The translations under genes were made by a program, and so were the position numbers. DNA of 64,000 bases from Anthostomella pinea (lineage: Eukaryota; Ascomycota; Sordariomycetes; Xylariales; Xylariaceae): the NCBI GenBank assembly GCA_963556695.1, contig CAUWAG010000013.1, forward strand, positions 1,302,001 through 1,366,000, in the 5' to 3' direction. Of this stretch, positions 1-8,153 are shown in pieces (the first letter of the stretch is position 1; each line of letters opens with the position of its first letter). The notes under the pieces are model-generated. The model saw only the letters and a program-made list of their open reading frames with translations, ran no database searches and was not told where the DNA came from.

Positions 1-220
1 ATAGGCCCCTTGCAGTTGACGCACTTTGGGATTGGTTTTTCGCACTCCCGCTGGTGTACTGTGCTGGCGCAACGTGCACATATTTGCTTTTCATATCGAT
101 AGTTCCTACCATGGTATCTGAAGCAGCTCGCACACTGGTGAACCTTGGGGGTATATTAAATGTGCCTCGAGGTCATTAAGTGAGCAAAAAGCGTGAATAG
201 TTTCTTTACTGCACGGGACA
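1..220 (-). mobile_element. Fragment of an older LINE copy (ORF1 zinc-knuckle region)
   Basis: This stretch aligns base for base with positions about 4359-4579 of the LINE downstream, the Cys-rich nucleic-acid-binding part of ORF1, at almost the same length. Most differences are G/A or C/T transitions. The match stops at about 220, immediately before the (TTTG)n tail of the next LINE. It is therefore a separate, diverged copy, cut by the window edge on the left and by the younger insertion on the right. Confidence 0.85.
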
Positions 221-225
221 ATGAT

Positions 226-241
226 GTTTGTTTGTTTGTTT
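226..241 (-). repeat. LINE 3' tail, (CAAA)n
   Basis: The plus strand shows three to four TTTG units directly abutting the conserved LINE 3' UTR. Read on the minus strand it is a CAAA tail. Short simple-repeat tails replacing poly(A) are usual at the 3' end of many I/Tad-clade LINEs. Confidence 0.75.
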
Positions 242-420
242 TGTATTTAACGTGGGGGTAGCTCCTCAGTAGTGCAAACCACGCCTCCCAGAGCCTCTGC
301 ATCGCAGGGTTGTGGAGGTCTCAAGATAATAAGTACAGTCAGTCCCGCTCACGGGCCCATCCCCGTTGTTGCGGCGGTATGACCTTGGGGTCATCCATCT
401 GGTCCTTCAAGGAAGGCTAT

Positions 421-3400
421 CTATCGGGGGCAGATTGTTGAAAAGAACTTGCTCTTCTCCACGAATTTTGCCCATTCTGTGCTCCTCTCCCCTAAGTATT
501 GTAAACAAGCTGTCCTAGGCGAATGCCTAGATAGTAGCCGATTTTTCCCCAGCCTCTTACAAAAGAAAATGTGTTGTGGTGTTTTCTTCTTACCACAGCT
601 GCAGTGATCATTTGAATCTGTGTGCCCAAAGCGTTCATGGTATCTGGCAAAGTCGCCATGTCCAGATCTGGCCGCTAGAAGTCTGTGTAAAGTACTCCTC
701 TTAAAAGATATAAGGTCTCTTTCAGTTACTGCATGTGAGTATACTTCTTGATACCTAGATTCTGATTGGTCTTTCCACCATTGGTTGAACTCTTTCTTGC
801 CCTGTCTTTTGAGATCTCTCTTGACCCAAGAGATTGTAGGAAGATTTATTGTGTCTGTTTCCAGCATGGCACCCTCTTTTGCTAGTGTGTCGGCAGCTTC
901 GTTGCCATCAATATCTCTGTGTCCAGGAATCCATTTGACGGTCACTCCAGGAGTGTGTGCTGTGGCAAGTTCTTGAAATCGTAGAAAAATGTTTTGTGAT
1001 GTCTCGGGTGGAGTCCCATTGAGCCCATCTACCACTGACGTGTTGTCCAGGCAGACATATAGCTGTTTTCCGTGTCCAATTGCCCTGGCTGCTGCAAGAC
1101 CTTGGAGAGCACCATGGACTTCAGCATCTACTACTTCTGCTTGTAGAAGTCTGCCCCTTCCCCGGTATACTTCTTGTGTAGTGCCGCCTTTCCTGATGGT
1201 ATAACCCCATCCAGTGCGGATTGTGCCTTGGTCATCCAACTGTGATCCATCTGAGTAGATGACAAGGTCAGTGTTCACGTTTCTCTCTTGTAACCATTGC
1301 TTGAAGAGCTCTGTTTCTTTGTCTTTGTCTTTGCGGATTGGGCGCTTCCTCCATGATGGCCTGGTAAGTATTGGTCTCTGGAAGTCAGGGACTAGCTGGA
1401 AGCTTCTTTGTAGCCTTGTTGGATCCTTGCGAGCTTGTATTTGGAGCCTGCCAACCAGAGGGTGTCTCTGATCTATTCGTCCTAGTCGGAGGCCGTGACG
1501 TCGTCTTATTGACTCTGCAAGAACTCCTGCTGGGGGAATCTGCGATTCAAAGTGTAAGATATGTCCAGGGTGTGTTTTCCAGACTGGCAAGATAACCCTG
1601 ATCGCCGTTCGTAGTACGGCATCTATTGTTCCAAGAAGCCCCTTAATGCGACATGCTGATGTCTCACCTAAGCTCCCAGTTTTCTCGATTCCTGGGTACC
1701 AGGCCTCCAGGCCATGTGTGAGAATAGGAATAACACAAGCTTTCACAGCCCTCTTGGTTGACTTTACTGGAAGTCCTTTGACTGTGTTGCATAGTCCTCG
1801 AAGGTGATTTGCTACCCTACTAGCTTTCTTGGCCCAGTGAGAAACATGGTCTTTGAAGTTTAGTTTCCTATCCAGAAGGACACCTAGCCATCGCATGGAA
1901 TGCTTAGCTGTTTTGTTCATTGTTCCGTGGCAAATTGGGGGATTGTCTGAGTTCTTTTTCCGTGAGAAGTGCATGATCTCGGTTTTGTCGGGATCAAATT
2001 CAATAGCATTGTTATGTCCCCATTGGTTGAGCAAATGAAGGTTTTCAGAAGCCTCTGCAGCTGTTTCTTTAAGGTTCTTTCCAATACAGAGTGTTGCTAG
2101 ATCATCTGCATATCCAAAGCGTCTTCTTTTCATGCCAAGTCGGGCACAGATTGGCTCTGTATACAGCATGTAGAGGATTGGAGAGACTGGTGAGCCTTGT
2201 GGGAGCCCACAAGTGAGAGCTTTTATATCGGTCACAGTACCTTCAAACCGAACTCTTGCGGACCGCTCGGACATGAACGACTGGACCCATCTTATGAGAA
2301 AGCCTGGCCAGCCCTGTTCTCTCATGCGAACCACCAGCCGTCCCATTAGGGCAGCATCAAAGGCCCCTTTCACATCTGATGTGACTACCGTTGCAACGAG
2401 GCCTTGGTCAAGGGCCTGCTCAATATCGTGTATGAGTGCAGCTACCAGGTCAGTGGCAGAGCGCTTTGGTAGAGCTCCAAAATGTTGTGGGGCTAGAATT
2501 CCAAGTTTGACAACAAACCAGGTAATTCTTTTCGCAATGAGTCGTTCTAGGCCCTTGCCAAGACATGACAGTAGCGATATTGGTCTGTAGGCCCTGGGAT
2601 TGGAGTAGTCTTTCTTTCCTGGTTTTGGGATCATCACCACCTCAGCTACTTTGAATGGTTTAGGGTGGTGTCCAATCAGTAGGCAGGTCTGGAAAAGGGC
2701 TCTGATATGTTCACCAATGACTGGCCAGCAAGCTTTCAGAATCCGTACTGTGAGGGTATCTACTCCCGGGGAGTTGCTCTTGGTTCCTAAAGTGCACCCT
2801 TCAGCCTCTTCCAGTCCGACGTGGTATTCAAGGGGGATGTGTGGCTTGGGTTGTATGATCTGAGCGGACCAGGGGTCGATGATATCGTTGTCTGAGGTAC
2901 TTCGTTCAAGCGTGGCTGAGCGTAATGCATTTGCCTTGCTCTCTTGTGACTCGAATATTTGGTCTCCTATGATGATTGGAGGGGAACGCATTCCTGCTGA
3001 TAACTTGTGCCAAGAGACGATTCTGTATAGGTCCTTTGGCTCAGTTGCTGAATTGATTAGAGTCTGCCAGTACTCTCTCCTAGCTTTCCGAACCACGCCG
3101 CGAAATTCCCGTCGGGCTGAATTCCGTCCTTCTTGGCTTGTAGTCTGTTTGGAAAGGGCCCTGTATGTCTGAACAGCTGCTTTGCAGTCATCATTCCACC
3201 AAGCAGTGGGCCTAGATTGACGGGGCCTCTTGCCCACTGTCCTGATACAGCCTTGGATCATGTTGATCAGGCTTTGTGTAAAGGTGTCCACCTGGCCAGG
3301 GGATACACCCAGCCGGGGGAGTTCATGAATCCTGGTTTGGACATTATCTGCCAGCTCCTGTAGTTTATCGTCTGGTACTATCCAATGATTGGCCTTGGGT

Positions 3401-4113
3401 ACTCGGTCCAGATCTCCCTGGATTGGAATGACTATTCGTAATGTCTCATGATCTGAGGTGCACTGAAGTGCATCATTGACTGAGGCTTCAGCCATGGGGA
3501 CATCAGAGAACACCAGATCTAGTACATTTCCGTCATCATGTGTCGGGACATCTGGTTCAGAAATCAGATCCAGTCCGTGGTCTGCCATAGTTTGTGCAAG
3601 TATAGTACCACCATGATATCCTGGATTGCTTGAGTCCCAGGATGTGTCGCCAGCATTGAAATCTCCAGCTATAACGCAGCCAAAAGGTGGAGTCCATACT
3701 TCCAGAATGTCATCCACTTCCTGTGGGTTGTCACATGGCCGGTAGACACTGGCAAATGTAATGCCTTGTACCTTGACCCAGGTGATGTCTCGTGTAGCAT
3801 AGGGCCGAAGTTGATCCGCTTGAAGGTATTTTCTCACATAGATGAGAGATCTGGGCCGTGTACTGTCGCTGTCCCAGGAATCCACTGGGGAGTATATATC
3901 GTAATTGGGGTGTGTCTTTACTCCCATTCTCCTGCCTGGTGGTATGCCAACCCAGGGCTCTTGCATCAGAATGATGTCTGCTTGTTCTCCTTTATAGTCA
4001 GCCAGGTTGATGGCTAACTCTGTAGGGCCTGCACTCTTTTGTCCCCCTGCTGTATTCACAGAATGGATGACTAGATGCCCGTGTCGATGTGTTTCGTTTG
4101 ATGTACCTAACAT
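421..4113 (-). CDS. LINE ORF2: APE endonuclease, reverse transcriptase, RNase H
   Basis: The 1230-aa polyprotein would nick target DNA and prime reverse transcription there. Seen in order: an endonuclease/exonuclease/phosphatase domain (about 15-235) with the QEPW, GDFNAGD and SDHET motifs; a reverse transcriptase (about 470-760) with the catalytic YADD box; RNase H (about 950-1080) with DGS, an acidic AEVHG segment and a late GNEAADTLA motif; and a C-terminal CxC-H-C cluster (HCSCGKK...HIFFC). All catalytic motifs I looked for are present and no stop interrupts the frame. Its ATG overlaps the ORF1 stop by seven bases (ATGTTAG), so translation probably depends on termination-reinitiation or frameshifting from ORF1. 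The length is normal for Tad-like ORF2. Confidence 0.93.
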   Translation of the reverse strand: MLGTSNETHRHGHLVIHSVNTAGGQKSAGPTELAINLADYKGEQADIILMQEPWVGIPPGRRMGVKTHPNYDIYSPVDSWDSDSTRPRSLIYVRKYLQADQLRPYATRDITWVKVQGITFASVYRPCDNPQEVDDILEVWTPPFGCVIAGDFNAGDTSWDSSNPGYHGGTILAQTMADHGLDLISEPDVPTHDDGNVLDLVFSDVPMAEASVNDALQCTSDHETLRIVIPIQGDLDRVPKANHWIVPDDKLQELADNVQTRIHELPRLGVSPGQVDTFTQSLINMIQGCIRTVGKRPRQSRPTAWWNDDCKAAVQTYRALSKQTTSQEGRNSARREFRGVVRKARREYWQTLINSATEPKDLYRIVSWHKLSAGMRSPPIIIGDQIFESQESKANALRSATLERSTSDNDIIDPWSAQIIQPKPHIPLEYHVGLEEAEGCTLGTKSNSPGVDTLTVRILKACWPVIGEHIRALFQTCLLIGHHPKPFKVAEVVMIPKPGKKDYSNPRAYRPISLLSCLGKGLERLIAKRITWFVVKLGILAPQHFGALPKRSATDLVAALIHDIEQALDQGLVATVVTSDVKGAFDAALMGRLVVRMREQGWPGFLIRWVQSFMSERSARVRFEGTVTDIKALTCGLPQGSPVSPILYMLYTEPICARLGMKRRRFGYADDLATLCIGKNLKETAAEASENLHLLNQWGHNNAIEFDPDKTEIMHFSRKKNSDNPPICHGTMNKTAKHSMRWLGVLLDRKLNFKDHVSHWAKKASRVANHLRGLCNTVKGLPVKSTKRAVKACVIPILTHGLEAWYPGIEKTGSLGETSACRIKGLLGTIDAVLRTAIRVILPVWKTHPGHILHFESQIPPAGVLAESIRRRHGLRLGRIDQRHPLVGRLQIQARKDPTRLQRSFQLVPDFQRPILTRPSWRKRPIRKDKDKETELFKQWLQERNVNTDLVIYSDGSQLDDQGTIRTGWGYTIRKGGTTQEVYRGRGRLLQAEVVDAEVHGALQGLAAARAIGHGKQLYVCLDNTSVVDGLNGTPPETSQNIFLRFQELATAHTPGVTVKWIPGHRDIDGNEAADTLAKEGAMLETDTINLPTISWVKRDLKRQGKKEFNQWWKDQSESRYQEVYSHAVTERDLISFKRSTLHRLLAARSGHGDFARYHERFGHTDSNDHCSCGKKKTPQHIFFCKRLGKNRLLSRHSPRTACLQYLGERSTEWAKFVEKSKFFSTICPR

Positions 4114-5684
4114 TGACTGACAACAATGGTATCGGCATCTCTGGGATGAGTTGTATCTGTTGTGTCGATTTGCATTGTGGTGTCTTTGTTATTATTGCTA
4201 GGTGTTGACCCAGCTTGGTTTCTGCCTGCTTCGTTGAAGGCCTTGGATCTGGCTCTTTCTCCGGCTAGCCTTATTTCCTGGATTTGCTCCCATGTGTGCT
4301 TATGGATGGTACCTTTCACAACCTTGGGGCGGGCAGGGCATTTGTCGAAGTTGGCAGCATGAGGTCCTTTGCAGTTGACACACTTTGGGATTGGTTTTTC
4401 GCACTCTCCCTGGTGTACTGTGTTGGCGCAGTGTGCACATACTTGCTTTTCGCATCGGTAATTCCTACCATGGTATCTGAAGCAGCTTGCACACTGGTGA
4501 ACCTTGGGGGTGTGTTGAATATGCCTTGAGGTCATTGAGTGGGCAAAAAGCGTGAATGGTTTCCTTGCTGCACTGGGCAGAGAGATTATCCATGTAGTTT
4601 CTGGATCAGAATCAATCGTGTTCTTTGAGAGTATGCACCTCAGAGGTCTGTCGCCTGTTTGGGCTTCAACTTCATCGGCAACAACAGTGTCAGTAATATC
4701 GATTGTGAACCCTTCTGCACTGATGACCTTTCTTGGGCATCCATTGACCTTGTAATGATGCCAGACTGTGTGGGTCTCAATCTTTTGTGCCTTGAGAATG
4801 TCGGCAATTTCTTCTTGGAAAGCCAGAAGCTTAGCCTGAGTTGGCTTGTCCCTTGGGTGTAAGGTAAAACCAGAAGGACATCGTGTCACTTCTCTAAGCT
4901 CCTGAGGGTGGAGCTTAAGTCTTCTGTTCAGTGTAGACTTGATTCCATAAGGCTCTAGGTGGCTATTATCCATGCGGACAAAGACCCGGAGATCATCCTG
5001 CTTCTTCTTCAGTTGGTTGGCAGTGATGAGGGCGCCAGGCTGTGTTTTCTTCATGGTAGTGTTGACTGTCCATGGATGCTGTCGTTGGCCAGAGGAGACA
5101 GCTTGGGCGAAGGTCATGGTGGGCTTCCCTATCCCTATCCCGCCAGGAGTGGTCTTTCTTTTGGGCAGATCTCGGGTTTCCAGCCACTCGTTCAGGCATT
5201 TGGAGAAGAAAGCGCTGAACTCCTTGGCATGAGAGTATAGTTCGGTTCCAGCTTTTTCCAGTGTCTTATCGACTGCTGCAGCACACTCTTGAAACATTGT
5301 CATCCTGGCTTCATAGAGATGCTTGTCTTTAGCCAGTATTTTGGCTACTTGGTCCTGGCACTTTGAGGAAGAGACCTTGTTCCCTGTATCGCCTCCAATG
5401 GCTTGGTCTGTAGAGATTTCGTTTGATTGAGGTACTTCCATATCAATGATGCTGCTAGTATTAATATTTCGGGATTTTCCTTTCAGAGGGGAAACAATGG
5501 TGAAGTCAGCCTCAGAGACTTGTGACGGGCTGCTGTTGATGTCGTCGAGCAGTGCCTGGCGGAGCTTGCTTGGGGTTGCCGGGCCATATGTTCTTTTAGG
5601 GACCGGGGATTTGAGCACGCCGCCAGTAGTCGTCTTTGGGACGGCCACTGGCGTATTTGGGGGCCTATCGTGAAGGGGTGCCAT
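4107..5684 (-). CDS. LINE ORF1: gag-like nucleic-acid-binding protein
   Basis: The 525-aa protein is the presumed RNA-binding partner that packages LINE RNA. The C-terminal third holds clustered Cys/His motifs (CASCFRYHG, CAHC, CVNCKGPHAANFDKC) typical of zinc knuckles in LINE ORF1 and gag proteins. Upstream is a poorly conserved region with a Pro/Thr-rich N-terminus. The start MAPLHDR is the first in-frame ATG. The frame is fully open. The 3' end overlaps ORF2 by seven bases. A diverged copy of the zinc-knuckle region lies at 1-220. Confidence 0.88.
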   Translation of the reverse strand: MAPLHDRPPNTPVAVPKTTTGGVLKSPVPKRTYGPATPSKLRQALLDDINSSPSQVSEADFTIVSPLKGKSRNINTSSIIDMEVPQSNEISTDQAIGGDTGNKVSSSKCQDQVAKILAKDKHLYEARMTMFQECAAAVDKTLEKAGTELYSHAKEFSAFFSKCLNEWLETRDLPKRKTTPGGIGIGKPTMTFAQAVSSGQRQHPWTVNTTMKKTQPGALITANQLKKKQDDLRVFVRMDNSHLEPYGIKSTLNRRLKLHPQELREVTRCPSGFTLHPRDKPTQAKLLAFQEEIADILKAQKIETHTVWHHYKVNGCPRKVISAEGFTIDITDTVVADEVEAQTGDRPLRCILSKNTIDSDPETTWIISLPSAARKPFTLFAHSMTSRHIQHTPKVHQCASCFRYHGRNYRCEKQVCAHCANTVHQGECEKPIPKCVNCKGPHAANFDKCPARPKVVKGTIHKHTWEQIQEIRLAGERARSKAFNEAGRNQAGSTPSNNNKDTTMQIDTTDTTHPRDADTIVVSQC

Positions 5685-6160
5685 CCAGCTTGTGAGAAAA
5701 ATTTTCTGCGCCTTGGCAAGGATAGTCAGGTACTGAAATAAATGCCTGTTTTAGTGCAGATATAGAGGTTGCGCCCTAACAGCGGGGCGCCAAGAAAAAT
5801 AGTTGTAGCCTCTTACAAAGTAAATATTACGAACTAACAAGTACTACGTGTGACGAGCCGTCTAACCTATAAGGTTAAAGGGTTCTACAGGGTTTATATT
5901 CTTAGATAAGTCAACACAAAAGACGATAGAGGCTTCTGTCAACTAGAAGACACTCAGATACTGGGCCTTGGTCTGAACTGGGTTCACTGCGTAGTCGAGT
6001 CGTCAGGAGATTTCTCCCACCTTAGGGTTGGCTAAGCTGCTTAGATTGATCACTGAGGTAGAGACTGTCTATCTATCTAGCTGGGAAATGTCTGTCCTTA
6101 TATATCCAATCTCTCCCTCACTGATGGAGTAGGATCACCTTGTCCCAGAGTGATGCTCAC

Positions 6161-6220
6161 TGGCTCACTCCCTGATCCAGTGATCCTCGCCGGCTCACTC
6201 CGTGATCTAGTGATCCGTCA
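6161..6220. repeat. Two-copy 30-bp tandem repeat
   Basis: Units 6161-6190 and 6191-6220 both read (C/T)GGCTCACTCC.TGATC.AGTGATCC, with a few substitutions. It lies inside the probable LTR and may be a repeated regulatory element of that LTR or a simple local duplication. Confidence 0.7.
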
Positions 6221-6477
6221 CGTGACCTTTTGTTATGTAATCCGTAATACCCATTGTTCCGTTCCTGGCTTCTGATTCCCTTGGTTCTTGGTGTACTCCT
6301 GAAGCGTGTGGCTATAAGGGTGTGAATTGTGTGTGGTGAGAGGGTTGGAGAACCTAAGCTAGAAGGGCGAGAGCTGCACACATTTATGGTGCAGCCTTCC
6401 CTTATCTAATCTATCTGCTAGCGTACAGTGGGTCTCCAATCCGCCACCCCTGGTGACACGTATCAACTCCCCTTGGC

Positions 6478-6691
6478 TGTGACGGCCTGTACAGACCTTC
6501 CCACATGACAAGTGGATATTTCCCAATAGGGGAAGGATCTGACCAGAGGATCCCCTTAAAGGGGCAACCTCCCACTGTACCTATCTCTCTCTCTCTCTTC
6601 CTTTCCTCTCTAGTCTTGATATTCTCATCAATAGAGTAATAGCTGCTTGCTGCAGGCCATGTCCCAGCTCCCCAGTATGCTCGCCATGACA
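6478..6691 (+). repeat. Solo LTR of the Gypsy family, TSD TTGGC
   Basis: The 214-bp sequence starts TGTGACGGCCTG and ends CGCCATGACA, and matches the LTRs of the Gypsy element at 7818-14078 in the opposite orientation. It is flanked by identical 5-bp direct repeats TTGGC at 6473-6477 and 6692-6696. This is the footprint of an insertion followed by LTR-LTR recombination, and it split an older LTR. Confidence 0.92.
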
Positions 6692-6732
6692 TTGGCCCTC
6701 CAACAGGCCGTGGTATTTGTTGGTTCGTAACA

Positions 6733-7817
6733 CTACGGCCCGTTAAAAGGCTAAAGAGAGTATACCAGAAGCTAATAAATTGAAAGGCTAAAAACGGAAT
6801 AATAGTTATTACAAATTATATAATACAGGTTACGTAATAGATTATTAAATTACGAAGTAAGCTTATAAAAATTAGAAAATAAGAAGTAAGCTAGTAAGTA
6901 TTACTTTAAAATAAGGTAATTTACTTTATTAATAAGAAAGAAATTGAATATATAAAGATGGATATTTTTTAATTAAATGAATAGTTTAAACGTCTTAACT
7001 AATATTAAAATAAAAGAATTTTTTAACGACTCGACTATTTAATAAACCCCGGTTTAAACCAACCTTTAGCATTTAGGTGTCTTTTAGTAAATAAAAGCCT
7101 TTATTATCATTTATATTAACTTACTTAAAAACATAAACCTTATGAACCTTTGAACCTTACATATGACGTTCCGGATATGTGAATAGAACATAGAAGCCCT
7201 TGTTTACTATGTACGTATAACTATCCTCGGCTGAAGAGAATAAAGAAGATCGAGCGGCACAGCCAAATCTGGTGGGCAACTAGATAAGTGTGTCCGCCCT
7301 ACAATTCAGAGCCCTAGTGGGTCTGGGACAACCAGTTGTCCAGGAGGTCACGTGCCGTCACGTGATCCCAGGACCATCACCACTAGTAGCGACGTAGCAA
7401 CCATTACACGTGTTGGTTGGAAAGTTCATGACGAGTGCCAACTCGCTTGTAATGCTAACTCGCTTATCAGCTACGTTACGATAATAAACAAATTTATAAT
7501 AACGACGAGGTAGTTGAATAGTTTATAACGTAAAGGTTTTGACCTGGTTTTTTTTTTTTAATATTTAGAAATAAATGCTTATAAGGGAAAAAAGCCCGAA
7601 ATAGAGTTATTTAAAAAAAAACCTAGGTTTAAATTGTAAGCATGTTATTATCTTTTTAATATTGTATAAGACTAGCTACGGCTTTTTAAATGTTCAAAAG
7701 GTAAAATCTTGTTGCTGGCATTTTCTCTCGATTTTTTAAACTATAAAAGGTAACTAAGAGCAAAACTAGAAGAAAAAAGGGCTTAATATTAAAAATTCTC
7801 ATATATTAACTAATTTC
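6733..7817. other. AT-rich, gene-free block (RIP-like), with a GC-richer island
   Basis: Long runs of A/T with abundant TA and TAA occupy 6740-7180 and 7480-7815. A more balanced island lies at about 7180-7440. I find no ORF, TIR or LTR in it. The composition fits sequence degraded by repeat-induced point mutation, but the parent element is no longer recognisable by eye. Confidence 0.6.
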
Positions 7818-8031
7818 TGTCACGGCGAGCATACTGAGGAGCTGGGACATGGCCTGCAGCAAGCAGCTATTACTCTATTAACAAGAATATCAAGACTAGA
7901 GAGGAAAGGAAGAGAGAGAGAGAGATAGGTACAGTGGGAGGTTGCCCCTTTAAGGGGATCCTCTGGTCAGATCCTTCCCCTATTGGGAAATATCCACTTG
8001 TCATGTGGGAAGGTCTGTACAGGCCGTCACA
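7818..8031 (-). repeat. 3' LTR of the Gypsy element
   Basis: 214 bp, with plus-strand ends TGTCACGGCG and GGCCGTCACA. It contains a polymorphic (AG)n run and aligns along its whole length with 13867-14078. The ATTTC duplication precedes it. Confidence 0.93.
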
Positions 8032-8045
8032 CTACCCCACCCCCC
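8032..8045 (-). other. Polypurine tract
   Basis: On the minus strand GGGGGGTGGGGTAG directly abuts the 3' LTR. This is the expected plus-strand primer site for reverse transcription of an LTR element. Confidence 0.8.
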
Positions 8046-8153
8046 TTATTAAAGTCGGTTTACGACGATGATTTCTTCCGAGTTCTTCTTACTCCTTGTG
8101 CAGAGCCTCTTACAGGCAGGTTGTCTTCCTCATGATCAGTTAGGTCCTGATCA

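Larger units (their letters stand above)
226..5700 (-). mobile_element. Non-LTR retrotransposon (LINE, Tad1/I-like), both ORFs open
   Basis: Reading on the minus strand, the element has ORF1 (gag-like) and ORF2 (endonuclease, reverse transcriptase, RNase H), about 180 bp of 3' UTR, and a 3' tail of CAAA repeats (226-241 on the plus strand). There is no LTR. The APE-type endonuclease, RT, RNase H order and a Cys-rich ORF1 are those of fungal Tad1-group LINEs. The 3' end is supported independently by a second copy of the same terminus at 51883. The 5' end is not defined: I set it just upstream of the ORF1 start. I could not find matching target duplications. Neither ORF has an internal stop, unlike the Gypsy element nearby, which suggests a more recent arrival. 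Confidence 0.85.
5804..6732 (-). repeat. Probable LTR of a lost element, interrupted by a solo LTR
   Basis: Read on the minus strand, the segment begins TGTTACGAACC (6732 downward) and ends near GGCTACA (5804). About ten bases further is TTGGCGCCCCGCT (5780-5792), which resembles a tRNA primer-binding site starting TGG. Without the 6478-6691 insertion and its duplicated target it would be about 710 bp. No partner LTR or coding region follows; the LINE lies beyond. The ends are inferred from the TG...CA rule and the PBS-like motif, so the boundaries are tentative. Confidence 0.42.
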
